Source: an uncultured Bacilli bacterium
Lineage (GTDB): Bacteria; Bacillota_I; Bacilli_A; RF39; UBA660
Assembly (NCBI GenBank): GCA_947589165.1
Contig: CANQCH010000010.1
Location: forward strand, 1 to 16,345
Length of the DNA stretch: 16,345 nt
Direction of reading: 5' to 3'
Shown here: piece after piece, positions 1 through 7,549 of the stretch
How the letters are laid out: each line of letters begins with the position of its first letter
Numbering within the stretch: the stretch's first letter is position 1
Notes under the pieces: model-generated
What the model was told of the DNA's origin: nothing
Seen by the model: only the letters and a program-made list of their open reading frames with translations
Database searches by the model: none
Translations under genes and position numbers: made by a program

Positions 1-75
1 CCACTTTTATAAAAAATAATAAATGTATTTACATTATACTATAATTTAATAAAAATTTTTTAATTTTTTATAAAG

Positions 76-120
76 AAAAAGCAAGTGTTTTGATAAATTG
101 GAGCAAAACACTTGCTTTTT
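76..120 (-). terminator. Intrinsic terminator, likely bidirectional
   Basis: A perfect 16-bp inverted repeat (arms 76-91 and 105-120, loop 92-104) built on AAAAAGCAAGTGTTTT. Its inner arm touches the stop codon of the HPt-REC gene (120-122). Read on the minus strand the descending arm ends in T5 followed by CTTTATA. Read on the plus strand it ends in T6, so it could stop transcription both ways. Bases 1-75 are AT-rich with no gene that I can see. Confidence 0.85.
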
Positions 121-899
121 TAAATATTACTATTTAATGTTTTTTCAACAATAGCTTTAACATCTCGTTCATTAAATGGCTTCGTTAACATATCAACGAT
201 AGGATAAGTGAAAGCTTTGGCAATTGATTCTTTATCATCAACACCGGTAATAATAGAAACGGGGAATTTTTTAAACATATCTTTTTCTCTAAAAATATCT
301 AAAACTTCAAAGCCATTAACATTAGGCATATTTAAATCCAAAAGAATAGCTTTAATTCGCGTTCTTTCATCCGGATTATCTAAAATATTTAAAGCTTCCC
401 GGCCATCAGAGGCAATAATAACATCAAAATCATTACTAAATATTTTATTAATAAAACTTCGAATAATATCGGAATCATCAACAACTAAAATAGCTTTATC
501 TTTATTTTTTACTTCGACGTTAATAGCTTCTTCCGTATATTCTCTTCCCATATATTTTTTCACTAAATTAACTATTTTTTTAGCTTCCGTGATTAATTCA
601 TCGTAATTACTCGTAACATAATACATATTGTTAGCTTTACTTTCCATTTCGTGTTTATAAGCAATATCAGCTAGCGTCGTAAAGCCAAAATACCGAGCAT
701 CACTTTTTAGGGAATGAACTAATATAGCATAATTAGCCATGTCGCCAATTTCTTTACATTCCTTAATCTTTTGTAATTTACCATCAATTTCTTGTAAAAA
801 AACTTCTAAAGTCGAATTATAAGTTTCCATATCCCCAAATAATTCTAAAGCCTTTTTAACATCGACACCTTCATTAATCAATACATTTACATCTTTCAT
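120..899 (-). CDS. HPt-REC phosphorelay protein (no output domain)
   Basis: 259 aa. The N-terminal half resembles a histidine phosphotransfer (HPt) domain: a helical region of about 110 residues with the phospho-accepting His at H62 in VHSLKSDARYFG. The C-terminal half (about 135-259) is a CheY-like receiver with acidic pair D141/D142, phosphoacceptor D188 in LLDLNMPNVNG, T218 and K240 (TKPF). No DNA-binding or enzymatic output domain follows. It starts at ATG 899 behind an AGGAAGG ribosome site and lies 17 nt after the hybrid kinase gene, so the two are presumably one transcript. Inference: phosphate passes from the kinase's receiver to this HPt and then to this or another receiver. The HPt-before-REC order in one chain is less usual than HPt at the end of a hybrid kinase. 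Domain calls are confident; the partner assignment comes from adjacency only. Confidence 0.88.
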   Translation of the reverse strand: MKDVNVLINEGVDVKKALELFGDMETYNSTLEVFLQEIDGKLQKIKECKEIGDMANYAILVHSLKSDARYFGFTTLADIAYKHEMESKANNMYYVTSNYDELITEAKKIVNLVKKYMGREYTEEAINVEVKNKDKAILVVDDSDIIRSFINKIFSNDFDVIIASDGREALNILDNPDERTRIKAILLDLNMPNVNGFEVLDIFREKDMFKKFPVSIITGVDDKESIAKAFTYPIVDMLTKPFNERDVKAIVEKTLNSNI

Positions 900-916
900 T
901 TTTACCTTCCTTTCCT

Positions 917-2752
917 TTATTCTTGATTTAAATATTTATTGATTATGCGATTTAATTCTTCTTTATCAATTGGTTTAGCTAAATAATCATTAAAACCTTC
1001 GGCTAAATATTTTTCTTTTTCACCGGTTAAAGCATTGGCCGTTAAGGCTATAACCGGGATTTTAAAGTTAGGAATTTTTTCTAATTCATGGAAAGTTTCA
1101 GTCCCACTTAATTTAGGCATCATATCATCCATTAAAATGAGATCATATTTTTCGCCATTTTTTATTTTTTCGATTGCGGCATAACCATTATCAACCGAAA
1201 CACTTTTAATTCCATAACTATCCAATAATCTTTCAGCAACTTTTAAATTAATTTTATTATCATCGACGATTAAAACTAATTTTTCACTACTAATTTGAAC
1301 CTTTGCTTCAACTTTTACATCTTCATCTAATTTAATAGTTGGATTTTTCACAATTTTTTGATCTAAAGAAATCGTAAAACGTGAGCCCTTTCCAAAGACA
1401 CTTTGGACAACTATCTTACCACCCATTAAATCTAATAATTTCTTCGTTATCGCTAAACCTAAGCCCGTTCCTTCAATTGTCGCCGTATTGGAAATATCAA
1501 GCCGGTCAAATTTATCAAATAACCGGTTAATATTACCTTCTTTAATACCAATTCCGGTATCCTCAACGGAAATAATCAAGCGACATATATCATCTTTAAC
1601 CACATGATTTATTTTTAATTCAATCCAACCTTCTTTGGTGTATTTAACTGCATTAGTTAAAATATTAACACATATTTGTTTTATTTTTTGAGCATCACCA
1701 TATAGCACCGGAGGAATTGTTTCATCAATACTTACTTTAAATTCAATCGGTTTTTCGGCAATTCTTCCTTTCGTTAATTTAACTAATTCATCTATTACTT
1801 TTTTGATGCCATATTCTTTATCTTCAATTTCCATCTTATTAGCTTCAATTTTAGAAATATCCAAAATACCATTAACTATTTCCAGTAAATTATCACTAGC
1901 CATGATAATATCTTTTACTTCATCTTTACTTGCATCAGGAAGATTTTTATCTTCTAACAGTAAATTACTAAAACCAACAATGGCATTTAATGGTGTTCTT
2001 ATTTCATGTGACATATTTGATAAAAATTCTGTTTTAGCCCGATTTGCTTTATCTGCTTGATCTCGAGCAATATTAAGTTGCTCAATCATTCTAACATCAG
2101 GATTTTCAATGGTATGATACATTAAAACTGACACAAATGTTTCAATATATGTCATTAATAAAATGCTCGGATTAAATTTTTGAAAAATCATTCCGACAAA
2201 TCCTAAATTTAAAAAAACAAATAACGGAACATATTTTTTATTTTTGGAATTTTTTATATTTTTTAATAAGCAATAAATCATCACAATAACTAAAACAAAT
2301 GACATAAAGTATGTAAAATCTACACTTGGTCCTGCCGTATATCTTGTTTGAAAATTATTTTGTATAATTACATCAATGGGAAGAACAAAAATCATAATAA
2401 CAGAAAATAGCCAAAATGAAGATGATATTATTATTCCTCCACGAGCTCTTTTCACCATTTTTTCAGGAGAAGTCGAAATATAATAAACATAAACAGTAAA
2501 AAGTAATGCCCATGTAATTATATAAACCAAATATAATTTTAAAATTAAAACACTAAGAATGGGATTAGTTTTATAAATATAAGATGCGAACGTACAAAGC
2601 AATTCAATAATTAAACCAATTAAATTAGTAATAATTAAATAACCATATAATTTTGTTTCAACCGTTTTATAATGTTCTTTCGAAAAAAATAGAATAACAA
2701 TTAAAATACTAAATAACAATGCACTCGCGGGAAAAAGGATACCCGTTCCCAT
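917..2752 (-). CDS. Membrane hybrid histidine kinase (7TM-HisKA-HATPase-REC)
   Basis: I choose ATG at 2752 (611 aa) because AGAGGTGAT lies just upstream at proper spacing. A GTG at 2759-2761 would add three residues but falls inside that ribosome site. Residues 1 to about 215 form a hydrophobic bundle of about seven membrane helices acting as sensor. A short coiled linker follows, then HisKA with H249 in FLSNMSHEIRTPLNA. The HATPase has an N box near 364-367 (NILTNAVKYT), G1 DTGIG 398-402 and G2 GTGLGLAI 428-435. A receiver from about 491 to 611 has D497/D498, phosphoacceptor D542 (MDDMMP) and K594 (AKPID). All catalytic residues look intact. It autophosphorylates and passes phosphate to its own receiver. 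The downstream gene supplies the HPt needed to complete a multistep relay. The signal sensed by the 7TM part is unknown. Confidence 0.92.
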   Translation of the reverse strand: MGTGILFPASALLFSILIVILFFSKEHYKTVETKLYGYLIITNLIGLIIELLCTFASYIYKTNPILSVLILKLYLVYIITWALLFTVYVYYISTSPEKMVKRARGGIIISSSFWLFSVIMIFVLPIDVIIQNNFQTRYTAGPSVDFTYFMSFVLVIVMIYCLLKNIKNSKNKKYVPLFVFLNLGFVGMIFQKFNPSILLMTYIETFVSVLMYHTIENPDVRMIEQLNIARDQADKANRAKTEFLSNMSHEIRTPLNAIVGFSNLLLEDKNLPDASKDEVKDIIMASDNLLEIVNGILDISKIEANKMEIEDKEYGIKKVIDELVKLTKGRIAEKPIEFKVSIDETIPPVLYGDAQKIKQICVNILTNAVKYTKEGWIELKINHVVKDDICRLIISVEDTGIGIKEGNINRLFDKFDRLDISNTATIEGTGLGLAITKKLLDLMGGKIVVQSVFGKGSRFTISLDQKIVKNPTIKLDEDVKVEAKVQISSEKLVLIVDDNKINLKVAERLLDSYGIKSVSVDNGYAAIEKIKNGEKYDLILMDDMMPKLSGTETFHELEKIPNFKIPVIALTANALTGEKEKYLAEGFNDYLAKPIDKEELNRIINKYLNQE

Positions 2753-2798
2753 ACTAATCACCTCTTATTATACTTTTATTATAAATATTATAACACTT

Positions 2799-2829
2799 AA
2801 AATAATGTTTTTTAGAAAAACATTATTTT
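2799..2829 (-). terminator. Hairpin terminator after the AMP ligase gene
   Basis: Perfect 14-bp inverted repeat: AAAATAATGTTTTT at 2799-2812, 3-nt loop, complement at 2816-2829. The stop codon of the ligase gene (2823-2825) is inside the stem. The stem is almost all A/T, so termination strength is uncertain. Between it and the kinase start are several TATAAT-like hexamers on the minus strand, but no clear -35. Confidence 0.6.
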
Positions 2830-4568
2830 TTTAGTTTTAATTCCATTGCACTTTCTTCACGAGCTTTTTGTTCTAAATAAGCAATGTCAATTTTATCGCC
2901 TTTTTCCGCACTACGTGGTAATTTTTCAATTATTTCAATATTAGTTGGAATTTCAAAAGGTTTTAATTGCACTACATCACCATTAATATCAACCATTTGC
3001 TTAGTAAAACTTTCTTGTAAATAAGTTATAAAACTGTCCATGTCTGTTACATCTTTAGTCGGTACTACATATACTTTACAAGTATATAAATTATTAGGAT
3101 CAGGCTTAGGAACAGCAATACAACTTTCCACTCCTTTAATTAAAGAAATTATTTTTTGAACACGTTCTAAATAAATTTTATTTAAATCGCCATTTATATA
3201 AAATCTTGATGTTCTACCTGTTATAGTAAAATAACCATCTTCATCTAAAATTCCCATCATACCCGTATGAATATATTCCCGATTGCGATAATTAAATTTA
3301 GCTGCAGCAGTTAAATCTGAAGCATGGTAATATTCTCTAAATATGTGTTTTCCACTAATGCATAATTCGCCTTCTTGACCATAAGGTAGTTCTTCCTTAG
3401 TTTCAGGATCAATAATAATTGGCATTGTTCCGGTTAAAACTTTTCCTACTGTCCCAGCTCGATAAGGAATTCCAACTGAATTAGTACTAGCCCCAACGCT
3501 TTCAGCATTTCCTGAACCATTACATATTTCTACTGTAGCGTTGTGATCAGTAAAAAATTTTTGAGCTTCTTTAATTTCTTTATCGAACAAGAAATCACCA
3601 CCAGAAATAAATACTTTTGTAGCAGATAAGTCTTGTTTTTGAGGCATATTACGTTTTGTTAATTCCAAAAATGCCGGACTACCAAATACATAATTAGGAT
3701 TTTTTCTATAATAATAACTAATATTATCATTACTTAAAGTTGGTGCTAAGATTACTTGCATACCACAAAGTAAAGACATTAAAGTTGATGTACAAAAACC
3801 ATAAGGATATGAAAATGGAACAACTACTAAACTTTTTGTAGTTTCATCAACAACAATATGGCTAGAATTTTTCATATATATTCCAGATGCTAAAATATTT
3901 TCATTAGTTATAACAACACTTTTTGGAATACCAGTTGTACCACTAGTAAATAAAATTAAAGCATCATCTTTACCACTTCCTAAAGTTAATTTTTTACCTT
4001 TTTGATAAGAAGCAATAGAACTCAATTCCTTAAAAGAAATATCATTATGGTAACCGGAATTTTTTAAACTAGCAAAATCTCTTTTTTCAACATCTAAAGG
4101 ATCCAAGCTAATTATATTTTCTACTTTAGTTTTATTTCTTAAATTATCATTATATTGCTTATTTTTAGCTAAATTAATAAAAAGAGGGCTTTCAAATTCA
4201 TTAAGATAACGAATTTCTTGCTCAATTGTCGATTGGGGATTTAAAAAAGTAACAACCGCACCGATTCGATTAGCCGCACAAAAAGCTGCAATGGCGTGAT
4301 ATACATTAGTTAAGGAAATACTAATAATATCGCCTTTTTTTATTCCTAATTCTTTAAAAGCTTTAGAAAACATAACGGCATCATCAATTAATTTTTGATA
4401 TGTCACTTCTAAATTTAAACAATTAACAGCAATTCTATCACGATTATTTAAAGTCATAACTTTTAAAACATTATAAAAGTTAATACTTGGTATAATCGGA
4501 TGACGATGAGCAAATTTTTCATTTCTTTCATGATACATACTACTTGGGTATCTAATTTCTTTTTCCAT
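2823..4568 (-). CDS. AMP-forming acyl/aryl ligase (ANL superfamily), TGD motif altered
   Basis: 581 aa, the usual length for an acyl-CoA/acyl-ACP ligase or adenylation enzyme. It activates a carboxylate with ATP to an acyl-AMP; the acceptor is not evident. Core motifs: P-loop LFTSGTTGIPK at 206-216, NGSGNAES at 350-357 with E356 near the A5 position, hinge-region GRTSRFYING at 451-460, and C-terminal LPRSAEKGDKID with K559 matching the adenylating lysine. The conserved TGD motif, whose Asp binds the ATP ribose hydroxyls, reads HTGMMG (434-439), so Met437 replaces that Asp. Activity may be reduced or the ribose contact made otherwise. ATG at 4568 follows GGAGG. It is divergent from the XRE gene and followed by its own terminator, so it is probably monocistronic. 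The substrate (fatty acid, amino acid or other) cannot be told from sequence alone. Confidence 0.85.
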   Translation of the reverse strand: MEKEIRYPSSMYHERNEKFAHRHPIIPSINFYNVLKVMTLNNRDRIAVNCLNLEVTYQKLIDDAVMFSKAFKELGIKKGDIISISLTNVYHAIAAFCAANRIGAVVTFLNPQSTIEQEIRYLNEFESPLFINLAKNKQYNDNLRNKTKVENIISLDPLDVEKRDFASLKNSGYHNDISFKELSSIASYQKGKKLTLGSGKDDALILFTSGTTGIPKSVVITNENILASGIYMKNSSHIVVDETTKSLVVVPFSYPYGFCTSTLMSLLCGMQVILAPTLSNDNISYYYRKNPNYVFGSPAFLELTKRNMPQKQDLSATKVFISGGDFLFDKEIKEAQKFFTDHNATVEICNGSGNAESVGASTNSVGIPYRAGTVGKVLTGTMPIIIDPETKEELPYGQEGELCISGKHIFREYYHASDLTAAAKFNYRNREYIHTGMMGILDEDGYFTITGRTSRFYINGDLNKIYLERVQKIISLIKGVESCIAVPKPDPNNLYTCKVYVVPTKDVTDMDSFITYLQESFTKQMVDINGDVVQLKPFEIPTNIEIIEKLPRSAEKGDKIDIAYLEQKAREESAMELKLKK

Positions 4569-4607
4569 ATTATCCTCCGTATTTTCTAATTAAAATATAA
4601 AATAAAA

Positions 4608-4631
4608 AAAGTAATATTTCAATATTACTTT
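4608..4631. repeat. Perfect palindrome in divergent promoter region
   Basis: AAAGTAATATT (4608-4618), 2-nt centre, then its exact complement AATATTACTTT (4621-4631). It lies between the divergent ligase and XRE genes and overlaps the TTTACA -35 candidate of the XRE promoter. It could be an operator or a structured 5' end of the ligase transcript. It is one of two palindromes within 50 bp. Confidence 0.55.
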
Positions 4632-4659
4632 ACATTTCTTGTATCAAATATGATACAAT
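4629..4659 (+). promoter_or_regulatory. XRE gene promoter with palindromic operator
   Basis: Candidate -35 TTTACA (4629-4634) and -10 TACAAT (4654-4659), spacer 19 bp. The perfect inverted repeat TTGTATCA-AATA-TGATACAA (4639-4658) covers the spacer and -10. This is the usual arrangement for negative autoregulation by a small HTH protein. The promoter hexamers are weaker evidence than the palindrome. Confidence 0.6.
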
Positions 4660-4675
4660 GTTTATGGTGAAACAT

Positions 4676-4933
4676 ATGGACTATGATATTAACTATATAA
4701 AAACATCATTTAATCCCGAAGAATTAAATGAAATGTTTATTAAAGAATTTATTCGTTTTCGGAAAGAAAATAATTTAACGCAAGAATTATTTTCTAAATA
4801 TTCAAAGGTCTCGAGAACGAAAATTGCTCGGATTGAAAATGGTAGTAGTTCCCCCACGATTAAATCATTATTAGAAATTCTAGGTCCTTTAGGTTATACT
4901 GTAAAAATAGTTAAAGTAAAAAAGGAAATTTAA
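4676..4933 (+). CDS. Small XRE-family HTH transcriptional regulator
   Basis: 85 aa from ATG 4676. An upstream in-frame ATG at 4658 would add six residues, but it overlaps the palindrome and -10 and would lie before the expected transcript start. GGTGA at 4666-4670 is a weak but well-placed ribosome site for 4676. Residues about 34-69 form a lambda-repressor-like HTH (LTQELFSKYSKVSRTKIARIENG and the following helices). The tail PLGYTVKIVKVKK is typical of HigA-like and other short XRE proteins. It is the only accepted plus-strand gene in the window, divergent from the ligase and convergent with the short toxin-like ORF. It probably binds the palindrome at 4639-4658 and may also affect the ligase. 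It could be an orphan antitoxin, but no cognate HigB/RelE-type toxin is adjacent. Confidence 0.85.
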   Translation: MDYDINYIKTSFNPEELNEMFIKEFIRFRKENNLTQELFSKYSKVSRTKIARIENGSSSPTIKSLLEILGPLGYTVKIVKVKKEI

Positions 4934-4940
4934 AATTTTT

Positions 4941-5144
4941 TTAATTTTTAACCAAGTTTTTTTCAGTAAGTTTTTTCTTTATCTCCACCGCATTAACAAA
5001 AAATAAATTAATTCCTTTTTCTTGAACCACAAAATAAGAAGGCCGCTTTCCCTTATTTTCATGATTTGCCATTAAATTTTTATCTTCAATTATAGAACAA
5101 AATTCATTTTTAATATGATATAAGTAACCAATTTGAATTTTCAT
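4941..5144 (-). CDS. Short type III (CptN/ToxN-like) toxin remnant, tentative
   Basis: 67 aa, ATG at 5144 directly behind a G6 ribosome-site-like run. The sequence GYLYHIKNEF, then LMANHENKGKRPSYFVV, resembles from memory the N-terminal half of a Clostridia protein family annotated as CptIN-type type III endoribonuclease toxins, which are about 130-160 aa. In that family a PLSSK-like stretch follows. Here the equivalent region reads LFFVNAVEIKKK and the protein ends, so the second half is missing. The DNA beyond the stop is antisense to the XRE gene and shows no continuation. The context supports the call: promoter, pseudoknot-capable RNA and intrinsic terminator lie immediately upstream, as in toxI-toxN loci. 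It is probably inactive or a minimal derivative. It may be an unrelated small protein. Confidence 0.45.
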   Translation of the reverse strand: MKIQIGYLYHIKNEFCSIIEDKNLMANHENKGKRPSYFVVQEKGINLFFVNAVEIKKKLTEKNLVKN

Positions 5145-5153
5145 AATCCCCCC

Positions 5154-5183
5154 AAAAAAAGAAGACTCTAAAATAGAATCTTC
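5154..5183 (-). terminator. Intrinsic terminator between small RNA and toxin-like ORF
   Basis: Stem of GAAGATTCT with AGAGTCTTC on the minus strand (arms 5175-5183 and 5161-5169, one G-T wobble, 5-nt loop), followed by T7 (5160-5154). It is then followed at once by G6 and the ATG of the toxin-like ORF. A terminator placed just before a start codon sets an RNA:protein ratio by read-through, as in type III toxin-antitoxin loci. Confidence 0.8.
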
Positions 5184-5241
5184 TCATATACTTTCGGAAT
5201 CATTTATTACTCGCACCATCCGTAAGCGAGAATATTTCCTT
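5155..5241 (-). ncRNA. Candidate antitoxin-like small RNA with H-type pseudoknot
   Basis: The roughly 85-nt transcript runs from the promoter at 5248-5277 to the terminator at 5154-5183. On the minus strand CTCGC (5230-5226) pairs with GCGAG (5214-5210) around an 11-nt loop. CGGA inside that loop (5222-5219) can pair with TCCG downstream (5198-5195), giving a compact H-type pseudoknot. Type III antitoxin RNAs are pseudoknotted repeats, usually in tandem. Only one unit is visible here, which fits a degenerate locus or a different RNA (for example a cis-regulatory leader). I do not recognise it as a known riboswitch class. Confidence 0.4.
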
Positions 5242-5247
5242 GTTAAT

Positions 5248-5277
5248 AATATATCATAAGCATTATTTTAAGAGCAA
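5248..5277 (-). promoter_or_regulatory. Promoter for the small RNA / toxin-like ORF
   Basis: Minus-strand -35 TTGCTC (5277-5272), 18-bp spacer, -10 TATATT (5253-5248), with initiation expected near 5241. It begins right after the GNAT stop codon, so this unit is separate from the GNAT gene. Confidence 0.55.
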
Positions 5278-5280
5278 TAA

Positions 5281-5733
5281 TTATTTTTCCTTTTTATCAT
5301 CATAAATCATGGTGTATTTATGCCGATTGGCACTTTGGATAGTAAAACCTAAAGTTTGGTATAAATTATAAGCCTTTGTATTAGCTTTAACAACATTAAT
5401 TAAAATGGGAAAATCACCCTTACTTTGAATGCGTTTTATTAAATCTTTTACTAAGGCTGTTGCAATCCCTTTTTGGCGATATTCTTTAGCAACAAATAAA
5501 CCATCAATTAAATAATCATTATTAATTTTACGTCCAAAAGTGTAACCTAAAGATGATCCCTTATCTTTATAAATTAATAAAATATTATCATTATTAAGCA
5601 TATTAACAAAATAATCTTGAACAACAAAATTTGGATCAATCGAATCATCATATTGTCTTTCATCTTGAATTAACATAGTTAAAAAATTATCACAAATAAG
5701 ACAATCATCGGGACTAGTTACAGGTATAATCAT
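5281..5733 (-). CDS. GNAT-family N-acetyltransferase
   Basis: 150 aa, the usual size of a single-domain GNAT. It transfers acetyl from acetyl-CoA to an amine; the substrate is unknown. The acetyl-CoA pyrophosphate-binding motif A is VAKEYRQKGIATAL (81-94, the Q/RxxGxG/A type with Q87-G89-A91). The C-terminal NVVKANTKAYNLYQTLGF (113-130) is the RimI-like motif B/alpha4 region with the customary Tyr. ATG 5733 follows GGTGAG. A TATAAT (5755-5750) sits between the alaS terminator and this start, so it may be transcribed on its own. No signal peptide or membrane segment is present, so it is cytoplasmic. Confidence 0.88.
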   Translation of the reverse strand: MIIPVTSPDDCLICDNFLTMLIQDERQYDDSIDPNFVVQDYFVNMLNNDNILLIYKDKGSSLGYTFGRKINNDYLIDGLFVAKEYRQKGIATALVKDLIKRIQSKGDFPILINVVKANTKAYNLYQTLGFTIQSANRHKYTMIYDDKKEK

Positions 5734-5756
5734 TTATCTCACCATATCCATTATAA

Positions 5757-5785
5757 CAAAAAAAAGAAGATTGTGGTTAATCTTC
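5757..5785 (-). terminator. Terminator of the alaS operon
   Basis: GAAGATT (5766-5772) and AATCTTC (5779-5785) form a perfect 7-bp stem with a 6-nt loop. On the minus strand this is followed by an uninterrupted T-rich tract. It overlaps the alaS stop codon region. Confidence 0.8.
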
Positions 5786-7549
5786 CTTTTCTTCTAAAAC
5801 CGCTTTTATTCTTCTAACCCCCGCGGAAGAACTTTCTTCTTTTATAATTTTAAAGTGCCCTAATTCGTTAGTATTTTTGACATGCGGACCGCCACATAAT
5901 TCATGCGAAATATCACCAATGCTATAAACCGTAACGATATCCGGATATTTTTCAATAAACATGCATTCGGCCCCACTATTTAAAGCTTCTTGTTTAGGCA
6001 TCTCTTTAACAGTTACTTCTATTCCTTCTTTAATCCAAGCATTAACAAGATCTTCCGTTTTACTTAATTCTTCAGGACTTAATTTATGATCACAACTAAA
6101 ATCAAAACGCATTCTTTCACTAGTAATATTACTGCCCTTTTGATGAACAAAAGAACCAACTACTTGTTTTAAGGCGGCATTTAGTAAATGCGTGGCGGTG
6201 TGATATTTGGTTTCAATTACACCATTGCCCGCTAGGCCACCTTTAAATTTACCGGCTGATGCCGTTCGCGATAATTCTTGATGTTCCTTAAATTTTTCTT
6301 TAAAACCTTCCGTATCAACCGTAATATTTTTTTCTTTAGCAAGTTCCACCGTTAATTCAATTGGAAAACCATAAGTATCATATAAATGGAAAGCCGTTAA
6401 GGCATCGATTTCCTTTTTATTTTGAGTTGCTTTCGCAAATTCCCGTAAACCTTTTTCTAAAGTGCGATTAAATTTACTTTTTTCTTCTTTTAAAACCGTA
6501 TAGACTACTTGTTCATTTTTCGTTAATTCGGGATAATATTTAGCATACTTGGCAATTATTAACTTGGCAATTTGGCTTTCCCAATCACTATCAATCGCAA
6601 TATTTAAATTTTTGGCATGCCGAATGGCTCTTCTAATAAGCCGGCGTAAAATATAACCTTGATCGGTATTACTTGGTTTAATACCCGCATCATCGGCGCT
6701 TAAAAAGACGGCAGTCCGTAAGTGATCAGCAATGATTCGCATACTTTTTTCATGGCCCGTATAACTTAAGCCTGAAATATCGGCGATTAAAGCAATCACA
6801 TCCGCCCAAATACTAGAAGCATAGTTATCATTAACGCCTTCTAAAATGGCAGTGGTCCGTTCTACACCCATGCCGGTATCGACATTTTTCTTAGGTAATT
6901 CTGTTACTTTACCACTAGCATCTTTATAATATTGCATAAAGACATTATTCCAAATTTCAACCCATCTTTCATCATCAGGATCAAAGACTTCAGGAACGGG
7001 ATCATCACTCCGAAAGTAAAAAATTTCGGTATCGGGACCACATGGTCCAGTTTCTCCCGCAATCCAAAAGTTATCTTCTTCGGTTTGGGCAATTCTGGAT
7101 GCCGGAATCCCTAAACTTAACCACTTTTGATAACTTTCGGCATCAAAAGGAATATCTTTATTACCTTTAAAAACGGTGACCGCTAATTTTTCCACCGGAA
7201 TATTTAAAACTTCGGTTAAAAATTCCTTACTCCACGTAATAGATTCATCTTTAAAATAATCTCCTAAGGACCAATTGCCTAACATTTCAAAAAAAGTATG
7301 ATGGGTCGTATCACCAATCGCATCTAAATCATTGGTTCTTAAACACTTTTGATAATCACATAATCTTGTTCCATAAGGATGAGCTTGGCCCATTAAATAA
7401 GGAATTAAAGGTTGCATCCCCGCCGTATTAAATAAAACGGAAGGATCATTTTCCGGCACTAAAGGGGCACTCGGAATTTGTTTATGACCCCGTTTAACAA
7501 AAAAATCAATGTATAAATCCTTTAAATTTTGTTGTTCAAATTTTTGCAT
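5777..7549 (-). CDS. alaS: Alanyl-tRNA synthetase, short form
   Basis: Charges tRNA-Ala with alanine in the cytoplasm. 590 aa, against about 870-880 for typical bacterial AlaRS. The class II catalytic domain is intact: motif 2 region near 68-97 (KCLRTNDLDAIGDTTHHTFFEMLGNW is complete), motif 3 DTGMGVERTTAILEG at 224-238, and the tRNA-recognition helical domain to about 425. The editing-site zinc ligands are present as H450/H454 (HTATH) and C552/H556 (CGGPH). Two parts are missing. The roughly 100-residue beta-barrel that normally precedes HTATH is replaced by a 20-residue linker (residues about 430-449), and the C-terminal oligomerisation and C-Ala domain is absent. The reading frame is clean, so this is a natural short form rather than a broken gene. 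It starts at ATG 7549 with a TAATG overlap with the upstream kinase gene and is controlled by the T-box. Confidence 0.96.
   Translation of the reverse strand: MQKFEQQNLKDLYIDFFVKRGHKQIPSAPLVPENDPSVLFNTAGMQPLIPYLMGQAHPYGTRLCDYQKCLRTNDLDAIGDTTHHTFFEMLGNWSLGDYFKDESITWSKEFLTEVLNIPVEKLAVTVFKGNKDIPFDAESYQKWLSLGIPASRIAQTEEDNFWIAGETGPCGPDTEIFYFRSDDPVPEVFDPDDERWVEIWNNVFMQYYKDASGKVTELPKKNVDTGMGVERTTAILEGVNDNYASSIWADVIALIADISGLSYTGHEKSMRIIADHLRTAVFLSADDAGIKPSNTDQGYILRRLIRRAIRHAKNLNIAIDSDWESQIAKLIIAKYAKYYPELTKNEQVVYTVLKEEKSKFNRTLEKGLREFAKATQNKKEIDALTAFHLYDTYGFPIELTVELAKEKNITVDTEGFKEKFKEHQELSRTASAGKFKGGLAGNGVIETKYHTATHLLNAALKQVVGSFVHQKGSNITSERMRFDFSCDHKLSPEELSKTEDLVNAWIKEGIEVTVKEMPKQEALNSGAECMFIEKYPDIVTVYSIGDISHELCGGPHVKNTNELGHFKIIKEESSSAGVRRIKAVLEEKED

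Noticed and set aside
4934..4960. Terminator between the convergent XRE and toxin-like genes
   Set aside because: Only A/T runs are present; no stem with enough pairing could be drawn with confidence.
5155..5241. Second T-box (GGATGGTGCGAG resembles GGATGGTACCGAG)
   Set aside because: The transcript is too short for Stem I, the NCCA-pairing bulge is absent, and the downstream ORF is not an amino-acid gene.
6904..7114. Overlapping short ORFs on both strands inside alaS
   Set aside because: They are out-of-frame shadows of conserved AlaRS coding sequence.
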